The notes beneath the pieces were generated by a model. That model did not search any database, had not been told where the DNA came from, and saw only the letters and a list, made by a program, of their open reading frames with translations. Position numbers and translations under genes: made by a program. Below are positions 26,333-34,853 of a stretch of DNA of 64,000 nucleotides, in pieces (position 1 is the stretch's first letter; each line of letters starts with the position of its first letter). The DNA comes from Rhodococcoides fascians A25f (GTDB lineage Bacteria; Actinomycetota; Actinomycetes; Mycobacteriales; Mycobacteriaceae), in contig NZ_CP049744.1 in the NCBI RefSeq assembly GCF_000760935.2, forward strand, positions 5,301,501-5,365,500, given 5' to 3'.

Positions 26333-27031
26333 ATGTTCACTGTTCGTAAAGCTTTGGCCGCCACCGCAATCGGTGCAATGACGATCGTCCCGCTTGCCGC
26401 ATGCTCCAGCGACGACGCTTCCAGCACAGTCGATGCAGCCACGTCCTCGGCCGCATCGGCCATGGAAACCACCGAGAGCACCCCCGAGCCCGCTGCCGAG
26501 GTCGCCGACCTCAGCAACGGCGTCGACACCGCAGTTGCACTCGATCCCGGCTTCCTGGGCGCACTGACCACCCTGGGCCTGACGCCCGGCGTAGTCGGAA
26601 CCGCCACTCTCGCAGACGGTTCCATCCGCTTCCCGATCACCGGCGGAGACGTCAAGTACTGGGAGCCCGGCACCGTGGATCCCTACGTCCAGGGCGAGAT
26701 CATGCACGACGGCAGCGGCCTGTCGCTGACCGCCGGCGAAACCGTCGTCGAGCTCACCAACTTCGACATCGACCCGGGCACTTCACTTCTCACCGGTGAC
26801 GTCACCGTCAACGGCGAAGAGGCTGCTGCGGACGCCGTGCTGTTCGATCTCGACGGCCGCACCCTGCAGCCGCTCGCAACCGGACCCGACAACACCGCCA
26901 TCCTGCAGGGCACCCAGGTGAAGATCTCGGAGACCGCTGCCGGACTGCTCAACAGCACCTTCAACACCGATGCTGTGACCCCGGGCCTGCTCGTGGGCGT
27001 TGCGACCATCACGGTCAAGACCGCCGCATAA
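26333..27031 (+). CDS. hypothetical lipoprotein
   Basis: A 232-residue exported lipoprotein: a short basic N-terminus, hydrophobic core and lipobox LAAC with Cys at residue 24, then an acidic Ser/Thr/Ala-rich linker. The mature part (about 60-232) is a beta-rich repeat-like region (TATLADGSIRFPITGGDVKYW, then LTGDVTVNG) that does not match a family I can name. ATG 26333 follows GGAAGGTTGACC, which favours it over the frame's earlier start. It ends just before a strong intrinsic terminator, so it is monocistronic. The 161-nt leader shows one small hairpin (GCTCG-AGAGA-CGAGC) and no riboswitch I recognise. Confidence 0.75.
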   Translation: MFTVRKALAATAIGAMTIVPLAACSSDDASSTVDAATSSAASAMETTESTPEPAAEVADLSNGVDTAVALDPGFLGALTTLGLTPGVVGTATLADGSIRFPITGGDVKYWEPGTVDPYVQGEIMHDGSGLSLTAGETVVELTNFDIDPGTSLLTGDVTVNGEEAAADAVLFDLDGRTLQPLATGPDNTAILQGTQVKISETAAGLLNSTFNTDAVTPGLLVGVATITVKTAA

Positions 27032-27043
27032 CCATTGCCTGAC

Positions 27044-27097
27044 CCCGTGCGCGAGAGCACACCGTGACAGACGGTGGCTCTCGCGCACGGGTCTTTT
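27044..27097 (+). terminator. intrinsic terminator after the lipoprotein gene
   Basis: A perfect 15-bp stem (CCCGTGCGCGAGAGC with its complement at 27077-27091) around an 18-nt loop, followed by TCTTTTTG. Starts 13 nt after the stop. Confidence 0.92.
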
Positions 27098-27122
27098 TGC
27101 ATAGCAAGGTCAGGAGCCTCGG

Positions 27123-27593
27123 ATGAGAGCGTTCACGAAGATCTACGGTGGGCACCCACTGCACGCAGTCGGTCTGCTGCTTTCGTTCGCCCTCGTCGGT
27201 TACGTCATCGCGATTGCCGGACCGGAAACATTGTGGAACAACGACGTGTGGTGGAAGTCCATCATCGTGTGGTTCTTCGGTTCGGTCCTGCTGCACGACG
27301 CCGTGCTGTATCCGCTCTACTCGCTCGCCGACCGACTTCTCACCGGATCGACACACCGCCCCTGGATGTTGTCTCCGGTCAACTACGTTCGCGTTCCCGC
27401 TCTCGGAGCCGGACTGACGTTTCTCATGTTCTTTCCCGGGATACTCACCCAGGGTGCGGAGTCGTATCGGGCCGCAACCGGTTTGACGCAAGAGCCCTTC
27501 CTCGGTCGTTGGCTCGCGCTCACCGCCGCGTTGTTCACCGTGAGCGCAGCCGCTTACTTCATTCGATTGATCCTCGTACGGAGCCGAGCATGA
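27123..27593 (+). CDS. hypothetical four-helix membrane protein
   Basis: A 156-residue integral membrane protein with four predicted helices (about 14-32, 46-68, 92-112, 128-150), Trp-rich around WNNDVWWKSIIVWFFGSVLLHD. I do not recognise a named family. The stop overlaps the ATG of the methyltransferase (ATGA), so both are co-transcribed from a promoter after the terminator. The pairing of a small membrane protein with a SAM methyltransferase might indicate lipid modification, but nothing in the sequence proves it. Confidence 0.72.
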   Translation: MRAFTKIYGGHPLHAVGLLLSFALVGYVIAIAGPETLWNNDVWWKSIIVWFFGSVLLHDAVLYPLYSLADRLLTGSTHRPWMLSPVNYVRVPALGAGLTFLMFFPGILTQGAESYRAATGLTQEPFLGRWLALTAALFTVSAAAYFIRLILVRSRA

Positions 27594-28255
27594 GCGTCAC
27601 CGCCGATACACTCTTCCACCGCGCAGCAGCCGGATTGCCCTGTTGGATAGGCGATTCCGACGGCTCACGAGAACGTCTACCCACTGCCCGCTGGATGGGC
27701 GGGGATGCCTCGTCCGTGGAGGATCGCCGTGCGGACCACGCGATGATCAGTCGATGTACCGGCCCCACCCTCGACCTCGGCTGCGGGCCCGGGCGCCTCA
27801 CCGAAGCACTTGCTCGACGGGGAGTGTCGGCACTCGGCGTCGACACCTCGAAGGCAGCCGTCGACCTGACCATCGGCCGCGGCGGAAACGCCGTCCTGAA
27901 GGACATCTTCGAGCCACTGCCCGACACCGGCGAATGGTCCTGCGTGCTGCTTGCTGACGGAAACATCGGCATCGGCGGCGATCCGGTTCGGCTGCTGCGC
28001 CGCGCTGCCGACCTGCTGGCACCGCACGGAGCCGTCATCGCCGAGGTGGATGCGCCGAGCAACTACGGAGTGCGGCACCGCACCGTGCGCTGGGAAACCG
28101 ACACCATGGTCGGAGATTGGTTCGCGTGGTCGAGTGTCAGCGCCGACGCCACCGCGGATCTCGCTCGGGCAGCAGGCCTTCGAATGATCGACGTCGCACC
28201 GATCGACGGGCGCTGGTTCGCCCAGATGACGCCTGCACCGCTCACCAATTCGTGA
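27590..28255 (+). CDS. class I SAM-dependent methyltransferase
   Basis: A 221-residue methyltransferase. Motif I is LDLGCGPGRLTEALARRG (about residues 62-79), followed by GVDTSKAAVDL (motif II Asp) and CVLLADGNIGIGGDP. The longer frame beginning at 27074 is rejected because it runs through the membrane-protein gene; ATG 27590 overlaps that gene's stop. Its 3' end overlaps the convergent membrane glycosyltransferase-like gene by 14 nt. The substrate is unknown. Confidence 0.85.
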   Translation: MSVTADTLFHRAAAGLPCWIGDSDGSRERLPTARWMGGDASSVEDRRADHAMISRCTGPTLDLGCGPGRLTEALARRGVSALGVDTSKAAVDLTIGRGGNAVLKDIFEPLPDTGEWSCVLLADGNIGIGGDPVRLLRRAADLLAPHGAVIAEVDAPSNYGVRHRTVRWETDTMVGDWFAWSSVSADATADLARAAGLRMIDVAPIDGRWFAQMTPAPLTNS

Positions 28256-29678
28256 ACAGCAGATGATTGACCGCCAATGCGCCGATCACCTGCAGTGCCA
28301 ACCAGAATCGGTGCGTGCGCATCGGCAACACCGCGGGCGCAATGAGCATCCACATCGCGAACGGCAACCAGATTCGCTCGGTCTCGGCCTTGCTCAACTG
28401 ACTCAGATCTGCCATGACCACCGCCGCCAGGCCGCCGATCACCAGCAGGTTGATCGGCTGCACTCGCGTGAGAATTCGCGGGAATGCCGCTGGCACAGCA
28501 ACACCCAGCGCACAGAACAGCGCCGCGAAGTTGGCCCAACCCCAGTACTCGAACGGGCGATCCTTGGCGATGCCCTGGTAGTAACGTTCTTGCACCAACT
28601 CGTAACCGTCGTACCACCAGAATCCGTACGCCGTGAATATTCCCGCGACGATCAGCGCTCCGATGACCGCGCCCACGAACGGGAGAATCTTTCGACCGGC
28701 AATCAGTACCGCCACCGCGGGCAAGCCCATCAGCACCAGCCCGTAGTTCAGATAGATACCGAAACCGAGCAGCACTCCCGCACCGATCGACGCGGGCCAC
28801 AGGTACCGCTTCGTGGAGATCGCCAGCAGCGCGATACCCCACGCGGCGACCCCGGCATAGAACGCATCCGCCGACACGGCGATCCAGATCGCGGCCGGCG
28901 CGATGGCCACGAACGGCGCCGCGCGCCTGGCCATCTTCTCGTCGCCCAACACCCGCAGCGTGAGGACGACAGCCACTGCGGCACTCGTCCCGACCGACAC
29001 GCAGAGCGTCGCCGCCCACGCACCGCCGCCGAGGCCGAGGCGGTCCAGCCAGACGAACGTCAACAACGCGCCCGGCGGATGTCCCGAGACATGCGTGGTC
29101 CACGAATCCGCCTGGTAATCCAGGATTCTCTCGGAGAACCCGCGCAGAGTTGCGGGAAGGTCGGTGATCCCCGGCACCTCGTGCAAGTACTCGTCCGTCG
29201 ACGCCAGCCGGTCGACGAAGCCGCGCCTCCACCCATCGACCATCGCCAACGACATCGTCCATGCTGCGGACGCGCCCCAGACGACGAACAGCAAGCGCGT
29301 CCAGGACAACCGGCGGGCCACCGTAGGCCCCCACAGCACGGTGGCCACGGCGATGAGTACGGCGAACGGAGTTCCCCACCCGAAGTGAATCTCACGGAAT
29401 CCGAACAGCGGTGCCGCGTCTGCGAAATCGCGCACCTGCTGAGGGGTTCTGTTGATGATGGGCGTGACGAGTTCGTTTCCCAGATACGGCACGATGAACG
29501 CGACCACGACGAGCGCGACGGCGAGCGCACCGGCGACGGCTTCTCTCCAGTAACGGATAGTGTTTTCTCCCTGCGGACCTCGAGACGAACACGACTTCCG
29601 ATCAGCATATCGACCGACGGTGATGGAGGATGAACAGATGAACAAGGACGCGCAGGGACGGGCCGAGATCGCCGTCAT
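28242..29678 (-). CDS. integral membrane glycosyltransferase-like protein (Rv0541c-type)
   Basis: A multi-pass membrane protein with about 10-12 helices, resembling the GT-C-like actinobacterial protein next to the MTAP/GT cluster in M. tuberculosis (Rv0541c). Notable loops are WTTHVSGHPPGALLTFVWLDRLGLG and YYQGIAKDRPFEYWGWANF. It may transfer or process polyprenyl-linked sugars in envelope glycan synthesis (inference from context). The 5' end is unsettled: the frame opens at 29678, but the first hydrophobic helix starts near 29540 and no ATG or GTG lies between; TTG near 29648 is an alternative. As drawn, it overlaps the divergent mtnP start by 41 nt. Confidence 0.7.
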   Translation of the reverse strand: MTAISARPCASLFICSSSITVGRYADRKSCSSRGPQGENTIRYWREAVAGALAVALVVVAFIVPYLGNELVTPIINRTPQQVRDFADAAPLFGFREIHFGWGTPFAVLIAVATVLWGPTVARRLSWTRLLFVVWGASAAWTMSLAMVDGWRRGFVDRLASTDEYLHEVPGITDLPATLRGFSERILDYQADSWTTHVSGHPPGALLTFVWLDRLGLGGGAWAATLCVSVGTSAAVAVVLTLRVLGDEKMARRAAPFVAIAPAAIWIAVSADAFYAGVAAWGIALLAISTKRYLWPASIGAGVLLGFGIYLNYGLVLMGLPAVAVLIAGRKILPFVGAVIGALIVAGIFTAYGFWWYDGYELVQERYYQGIAKDRPFEYWGWANFAALFCALGVAVPAAFPRILTRVQPINLLVIGGLAAVVMADLSQLSKAETERIWLPFAMWMLIAPAVLPMRTHRFWLALQVIGALAVNHLLFTNW

Positions 29679-30435
29679 CGGCGGCAGCGGCTTCTATTCG
29701 TTCTTCGCCGACGACGCCGAGGAGATCGTGCTCGATACGCCCTACGGAGTCCCGAGCGCTCCGATCACATTGGGCGAGGTGGAGGGTAGAGATGTTGCCT
29801 TCCTCCCTCGGCACGGGCGGAATCACGAGTACTCCCCGCACACGTTGCCGTACCGCGCGAACATGTGGGCGCTGCGGATGCTCGGGGTGAGTCGAGTGTT
29901 CGCGCCGTGCGCCGTCGGATCACTGGTGCCCGAGTACGGCCCCGGCACCGTCGTGATTCCCGATCAGCTCGTCGATCGCACCTCCGGGCGAACGCAGACC
30001 TACTTCGATCAGGGCGGCATCCACGTCGAGTTCGCCGATCCCTATTGCGGGGAGTTGCGCAGGGCGGCCCTCCAGGACACCGCGATCGACGGCGGCGTCA
30101 TGGTGGTCGTCGAGGGTCCGCGATTCTCCACTCGCGCGGAAAGCCAGTGGTTCGCCCGCCAGGGTTGGACACTGGTGAACATGACCGGTCACCCCGAAGC
30201 CGTTCTCGCTCGCGAGCTCGAACTCTGTTATGCACCGATCGCATTGGTGACCGACCTCGATGCCGGCATCGAATCCGGTCAGGGCGTCAAAGCCGTGGAC
30301 GTGTTCGCGGAATTCCAGAAGAACATCGAACCACTCAAGACCCTCGTGCGATCGGCCGTTCGTGACGCTCCGACCGGTGATTGCCCTACGTGCCGCGTGC
30401 ACACCGGGATCACCCTGCCGATCGAGCTGCCATGA
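29638..30435 (+). CDS. mtnP: S-methyl-5'-thioadenosine phosphorylase
   Basis: A 265-residue purine-nucleoside-phosphorylase-superfamily enzyme that splits methylthioadenosine with phosphate into adenine and methylthioribose-1-phosphate. Diagnostic stretches are IAVIGGSGFYSF (phosphate loop), FLPRHGRNHEYSPHTLPYRAN, VVVEGPRFSTRAES and LVNMTGHPEAVLARELELCYA. ATG 29638 has GGAGGATGAACAG just upstream. It is the first gene of a run whose next genes are an epimerase, GT2 and DUF2064, the order found around M. tuberculosis Rv0535-Rv0540. The link between purine salvage and glycan genes is conserved but unexplained. Confidence 0.93.
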   Translation: MNKDAQGRAEIAVIGGSGFYSFFADDAEEIVLDTPYGVPSAPITLGEVEGRDVAFLPRHGRNHEYSPHTLPYRANMWALRMLGVSRVFAPCAVGSLVPEYGPGTVVIPDQLVDRTSGRTQTYFDQGGIHVEFADPYCGELRRAALQDTAIDGGVMVVVEGPRFSTRAESQWFARQGWTLVNMTGHPEAVLARELELCYAPIALVTDLDAGIESGQGVKAVDVFAEFQKNIEPLKTLVRSAVRDAPTGDCPTCRVHTGITLPIELP

Positions 30436-31490
30436 CACGGGTACTCCTCACCGGCGCAGCCGGATTCATCGGTGGCCACATCCTCGACGCCGCGCGAACC
30501 GCCGACCTAGACGTGGTCGGCGTCGACGCGATGCTCGAATCGGCGCACGGCCCCGGCGCGCATGCCGATGGGATCATCGACCTCGATGTGCGAGACAAGG
30601 ACGCACTCGTCGAGACACTGCGCGGAGTGGACGTCGTGTGTCATCAGGCCGCAGTCGTCGGAGCGGGCGTCGACGCCGCAGATGCCCCGGCGTACGCAAG
30701 CCACAACGACTACGGGACGGCAGTCCTGCTCGCAGCCATGTACGAGGCGGGCTGCACCCGACTGGTTCTCGCCTCGTCGATGGTCGTGTACGGCGAGGGG
30801 CGGTACCTCAATTCGTCGGGCGAGACCGTCGTTCCTCGGCCCCGCTCCCGCGCCGACCTCGACGCAGGCATGTTCGACAACCGCGATCCCAGGTCCGGTG
30901 AGCCACTCGATTGGCTTCTGGTCGAGGAGGATTCGAGACTCGAGCCCAGGAGTACCTACGCCGCCAGCAAGCTTGCTCAGGAGAATTACGCCTCCGCCTG
31001 GGCGATTGCTACCGGCGGATCGGTGGTAGCACTGCGCTACCACAACGTGTACGGCCCGCACATGCCACGCAATACCCCGTATTCCGGTGTGGCAGCGATG
31101 TTTCGATCGTCCCTCGAACGCGGCCAGGCTCCGACGGTCTACGAGGACGGCAAGCAGGCCCGTGACTTCGTCCACGTTCACGACGTAGCGGCGGCCAACA
31201 TCGCGTCGATCTCGGCCGCACTGGACGGCTTCACCGCGCTCAACGTGTGCTCGGGACAACCGATCACCATCGGTGAAGTCGCAGGCATCCTCGCGGACGC
31301 ACGCGGCGGACCGGCACCCGAGATCACCGGACAGTACCGAGCGGGCGATGTGCGGCACATCGTCGCCAGTTCGGAACTCGCCGAACGGACTCTGGGATTC
31401 CGCGCGAAGGTCATGCCTCGCGAAGGCCTCACCGCATTCGCCGACGCACCGTTGCGCGACGCCGAGGGTACGGGTCCCCCTCGTGTCTGA
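30432..31490 (+). CDS. NAD-dependent sugar-nucleotide epimerase/dehydratase
   Basis: A 352-residue extended short-chain dehydrogenase. The NAD loop is LLTGAAGFIGGHI (residues 5-17); the active site has the Tyr-x-x-x-Lys as STYAASKLAQENYA, preceded by LASSMVVYG carrying the catalytic Ser/Thr. It resembles GalE/RmlB-type enzymes acting on UDP- or dTDP-sugars (GalE3 in M. tuberculosis, Rv0536). The ATG overlaps the mtnP stop, so it is coupled. The sugar nucleotide is unknown. Confidence 0.9.
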   Translation: MTRVLLTGAAGFIGGHILDAARTADLDVVGVDAMLESAHGPGAHADGIIDLDVRDKDALVETLRGVDVVCHQAAVVGAGVDAADAPAYASHNDYGTAVLLAAMYEAGCTRLVLASSMVVYGEGRYLNSSGETVVPRPRSRADLDAGMFDNRDPRSGEPLDWLLVEEDSRLEPRSTYAASKLAQENYASAWAIATGGSVVALRYHNVYGPHMPRNTPYSGVAAMFRSSLERGQAPTVYEDGKQARDFVHVHDVAAANIASISAALDGFTALNVCSGQPITIGEVAGILADARGGPAPEITGQYRAGDVRHIVASSELAERTLGFRAKVMPREGLTAFADAPLRDAEGTGPPRV

Positions 31491-32136
31491 CCCGGGCTCG
31501 GTCACCGTCGTCGTTCCCTGCATGAACGAGGCCGAATCGCTTCCTGCAGTTCTCGATTCGATGCCGTCGGGGTATCGGACCATCGTGGTGGACAACAACT
31601 CCACCGACGACACCGCCGCCGTCGCCGCGGCGCACGGAGCCACCGTGGTGTCGGAATCGGTACCTGGTTACGGGGCTGCCGTGCACGCGGGCGTCCTCGC
31701 CGCCGACACCGAGATCGTGTGCGTCCTCGACGGAGACGGCTCGATGGATCCGGGTGACCTGCCGACGCTCGTGGCCGCATTGGATCACGCCGACCTCGCC
31801 GTCGGCCGTCGACGACCGGCCAAGGGAAGCTCACCCCTGCACGCGAGGATCGGCAATGCCGTTCTGTCCCTTCGACTCCGGACCAAGTACAAGCTTCCGG
31901 TGCACGATCTCGGCGCCATCCGCGCGGTCCGCCGCCAGGCACTGCTCGACCTCGGCGTCACCGACCGCCGCTCGGGCTACCCGCTCCAGCTGCTCGTGTT
32001 GGCAGCCGAAGCCGGGTGGACCGTTGCCGAACACGACGTGGACTACCGTCCGAGAACGGCAGGTACATCCAAGGTTTCGGGCTCGGTGAAGGGAACGATC
32101 GTCGCCGTGCGAGATTTCTGGAAGGTTCTTTCGTGA
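31483..32136 (+). CDS. family 2 glycosyltransferase (DPM1-like)
   Basis: A 217-residue GT2 enzyme without membrane anchor. The N-terminal SVTVVVPCMNEAESLPAVLD, the NNSTDDT loop and the metal-binding DGDGSMDPG (DxD-like) are canonical; VGRRRPAKGS follows. It resembles dolichyl/polyprenyl-phosphate mannose synthases. The GTG start overlaps the epimerase stop by 8 nt; the longer upstream frame is within the epimerase gene. It probably supplies polyprenyl-phosphate sugars to a GT-C enzyme, possibly the adjacent divergent membrane protein (inference). Confidence 0.88.
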   Translation: MSDPGSVTVVVPCMNEAESLPAVLDSMPSGYRTIVVDNNSTDDTAAVAAAHGATVVSESVPGYGAAVHAGVLAADTEIVCVLDGDGSMDPGDLPTLVAALDHADLAVGRRRPAKGSSPLHARIGNAVLSLRLRTKYKLPVHDLGAIRAVRRQALLDLGVTDRRSGYPLQLLVLAAEAGWTVAEHDVDYRPRTAGTSKVSGSVKGTIVAVRDFWKVLS

Positions 32137-32807
32137 TCGTCACCGCTCTCGTCGTTGCCAAAGCTCCCGTTCCCGGCCTGGCCAAGACACGCCTCGCTGC
32201 CACGATCGGGGATGCCGCTGCGGCCGAGCTTGCCGCGGCCTCGCTGCTGGACACCCTCGATGCCGTCTCCGCGTCCGACGTCGATCACCGCGTCGTGGCT
32301 CTCACCGGCACCCTTGCCGACGCGGCCCGCTCCGACGAACTGACTCGGGCTCTGGCGTCGTTCACGGTGATCACGCAACGCGGCGACGGACTGGGGGAAC
32401 GGCTGGCGAACGCACACGCAGACGCGGCCACCGACGGAGCCGTCTTGCAGATCGGTATGGACACACCCCAGGTAACCGCGCAGATACTGTCCGACGCGGC
32501 CGCGCGGCTGGACCATGGCGACGTGCTCGGATCGGCCGAGGACGGCGGCTGGTGGGCGCTGGGCCTGCGTGACCCGGCCATGGCACGGGCCCTGCTCGAC
32601 GTGCCCATGTCGGTGCCGTCGACGGGCACCGACACACACGCCGCGCTGACGGCCGCGGGGGCGTCGCTGACCATGCTCGAAAAATTGCGGGATGTCGATT
32701 TCGAGTCGGATCTGGACCCGGTATCCCACAAGTGCGCACCGGAGAGTCGGTTCCGCATTGCCGTCGACCGAATTCGATCGAAACAGGATTTCGAGTCCGT
32801 TACGTGA
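32133..32807 (+). CDS. DUF2064 / TIGR04282-type nucleotidyl/glycosyl-transferase-like protein
   Basis: A 224-residue cytoplasmic protein of the DUF2064 family: TALVVAKAPVPGLAKTRLAAT near the N-terminus is the nucleotide-sugar-binding opening, and IGMDTPQVT plus LGSAEDGGWWALGL carry the acidic DxDxP and GGWW signatures. It resembles M. tuberculosis Rv0540. The GTG overlaps the GT2 stop (GTGA). It may be a sugar-nucleotide-binding partner of the GT2 protein; activity is unproven for most members. Confidence 0.82.
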   Translation: MIVTALVVAKAPVPGLAKTRLAATIGDAAAAELAAASLLDTLDAVSASDVDHRVVALTGTLADAARSDELTRALASFTVITQRGDGLGERLANAHADAATDGAVLQIGMDTPQVTAQILSDAAARLDHGDVLGSAEDGGWWALGLRDPAMARALLDVPMSVPSTGTDTHAALTAAGASLTMLEKLRDVDFESDLDPVSHKCAPESRFRIAVDRIRSKQDFESVT

Positions 32808-32979
32808 GGTTTGTTTTGCCCGAATTGGTTCCGTAAAGCCCGAAACTCCACATCTGTTGTGGAACAGCGCCTTCGATATGTCCTGATTGTCGAACCATCG
32901 ACGACCAATATCGAATCGCAACAAAGCCGAATCACCGTTTCACGGCGATTTCACAGACACGGGTGCTAGAAAGTGTGTC
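32808..32979. other. intergenic region
   Basis: 172 nt, richer in A+T than neighbouring genes, containing the promoter for the small membrane protein. No strong hairpin, RNA or repeat was found. Confidence 0.3.
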
Positions 32980-33141
32980 ATGACCGGGTTGTGGATAGTC
33001 GTTACCGTATGGATGGTGTGCGCGGCAGTCGTCGCCACCGTCCTCGGTCGCGTCGCGCGCCGGGGCGATTCGGAAGAATTGGGCTCGACTCTCGAGTGGG
33101 ACATCGACACCCTCGATCACGAAGTACGGAACGACAACTGA
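32980..33141 (+). CDS. small single-helix membrane protein
   Basis: A 53-residue protein: one transmembrane helix at residues 4-22 (WIVVTVWMVCAAVVATVLG), a basic RRG patch and an acidic C-terminal tail (SEELGSTLEWDIDTLDHEV). ATG 32980 is preceded by GAAAGTGTGTC, a modest ribosome site. I do not recognise a family. Codon use is in line with neighbours and the topology is coherent, so it is probably real, but the evidence is limited to composition. Confidence 0.5.
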   Translation: MTGLWIVVTVWMVCAAVVATVLGRVARRGDSEELGSTLEWDIDTLDHEVRNDN

Positions 33142-33147
33142 CGAAGC

Positions 33148-33582
33148 TCAGTCGACCTGTTCGACGATCTCGGTGAGAATGCCGGCGGCGGCGGCCAATG
33201 TCTCCCGCTCCTGTGCCGTCAGGTTCTCCAACTGCTCGGCAAGCGCAATCTCCCGAGACGCGACCTCGTCCCGCGCGGCAGCAGTCCCGGTATCGGTCAG
33301 CTGCAGAACCACTTGCCTGCCATCCGTCGGGTGCGGTGCCCGAGAGATCAAACCGGATTCCACCAACGTGTGCGATGACCGCGACACCGACGGTGGCTTT
33401 ATTCGCTCCCGCGCCGCCAACTCACCCGTCGTCATCGGCCCTTCTCGCAGCAGAGTCGTCAGAATCGACAGCTGAGCGACGGGCAATCTGTCGCTGGAAT
33501 GGCGCAGACGCAGCCTCCGATTCAACCTCATCGCACTGACGGACAGATCCCTGGCCAGCCCGGAATCGGGTAGATCACTCAC
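33148..33582 (-). CDS. MarR-family transcriptional regulator
   Basis: A 144-residue winged-helix dimer. Signature: LSILTTLLREGPMTTGELAARERIKPPSVSRSSHTLVESGLI, then the wing with RAPHPTDGRQVVLQLTDTG. It is encoded head-to-head with the DUF4185 gene, whose start is about 140 nt away, so it may control that gene. The ligand is unknown. Confidence 0.9.
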   Translation of the reverse strand: MSDLPDSGLARDLSVSAMRLNRRLRLRHSSDRLPVAQLSILTTLLREGPMTTGELAARERIKPPSVSRSSHTLVESGLISRAPHPTDGRQVVLQLTDTGTAAARDEVASREIALAEQLENLTAQERETLAAAAGILTEIVEQVD

Positions 33583-33720
33583 GTGTCCAGATTACGACAT
33601 CGAGGTGCATTCGCCCGATTCCTCCGAAACAGCGGATCACTCAATGTATTACCCCTCGAACAAACCGCTGATATGGTTCCTGAGGTTGTCGGGGTGGGAG
33701 ATCGAAATCGGGGGGACGTC

Positions 33721-34830
33721 TTGAGTCGCGTAGGTTCCAGAGCATTGACCATCGCTACCGTGACCTTGGCGGCGTCGCTGCTGGTCACAGGCCCCAATGC
33801 CATGGCGGATCCCAATGCGGTCAATCCCATAGCCGGGCTCAACGGCACGTTCGGGCTGCCGCAGCTGCACGGCCGAGCCCAGGCCGTCGCCCAGGTGACC
33901 GGCATGTCGAGCCCCAACAACACCCAGAACGTGAACATGATCGGCACCGATCTCGGAATCATGTGGGACAACGGCCGCGGAGAGGTGTTGACGGCATTCG
34001 GCGACACCGCGGGACTCGGGATACCCAACCTGCTGCAAGGCAGTCTGTGGTCGTGGCGCAGCAATGCCATCGTCCGCAGCACCGACCGCAACCTCGCCGA
34101 CGGCATGAACTTCGACAGCATCGTGAAAGACCCGCTGGGCCAGACCAAAGAGGTCGTTCCCAGTCCCAAGATCCCGTTCGTCGAGATCAGTCGGATCCCG
34201 ACGGCCGGCGTGGCCGTCGGCGACACCCAGTATCTGAACCTGATGTCGGTGAAGAACTGGGGCCCGGCCGGAACCTGGGAGACCAACTTCTCGGGGCTGG
34301 CGGTCTCGAACGACAACGGGGAGAACTGGGCACCACTGCCGGAGACCCAGCGCCCCAGCGTCGGCGGCGACCGTAACTTCCAGCAGAGCGCATATTTGAA
34401 GGACGGCGGTTACGTCTACCAATACGGCACCCCGCCCGGCCGATTCAACCTCGGCCACGTTGCCCGCGTGAAAGAGCAGGACATCGCGAAGCTCGGCGAA
34501 TACGAGTACTGGACCGGCCAGGACTGGAAGAAGGGCGACCCGGCCGCGGCGGCACCCATCGTCGGCGGAGTGGGAGAACTCTCGGTCGCGTACAACGCCA
34601 CGCTCGGGCAGTACCTGATGATGACGACCGACAATGCCAACTCGATCGTGCTGCGGCGCTCACCGTCACCGGTCGGTCCGTGGAGCGAACCGGAGGTTCT
34701 GGTCGACACCCGCGAGGTCAGCTCCATCTATGCGCCGTACATCCACCCGTTCTCGACCGGCCGAGACCTGTACTTCCTCGCCACCGTCTACCAGAACTAC
34801 AACGTCCTGCTGCTGCGCACCACGTTGTAG
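33721..34830 (+). CDS. secreted DUF4185-domain protein
   Basis: A 369-residue exported protein. With the TTG start at 33721 the protein opens with a clean signal peptide (residues 1-25, ending GPNAMADPN), and GGGGGACGTC lies immediately upstream; the longer frame from 33583 would bury the signal. The mature part is a beta-propeller-like DUF4185 domain, with TDLGIMWDNGRGEVLTAFGDTAG and LVDTREVSSIYAPYIHPFS-type blade repeats typical of sialidase-like folds. Enzymatic activity and substrate are unknown. Confidence 0.85.
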   Translation: MSRVGSRALTIATVTLAASLLVTGPNAMADPNAVNPIAGLNGTFGLPQLHGRAQAVAQVTGMSSPNNTQNVNMIGTDLGIMWDNGRGEVLTAFGDTAGLGIPNLLQGSLWSWRSNAIVRSTDRNLADGMNFDSIVKDPLGQTKEVVPSPKIPFVEISRIPTAGVAVGDTQYLNLMSVKNWGPAGTWETNFSGLAVSNDNGENWAPLPETQRPSVGGDRNFQQSAYLKDGGYVYQYGTPPGRFNLGHVARVKEQDIAKLGEYEYWTGQDWKKGDPAAAAPIVGGVGELSVAYNATLGQYLMMTTDNANSIVLRRSPSPVGPWSEPEVLVDTREVSSIYAPYIHPFSTGRDLYFLATVYQNYNVLLLRTTL

Positions 34831-34853
34831 TAGCCCCCACTAGGCTTCCGAAG

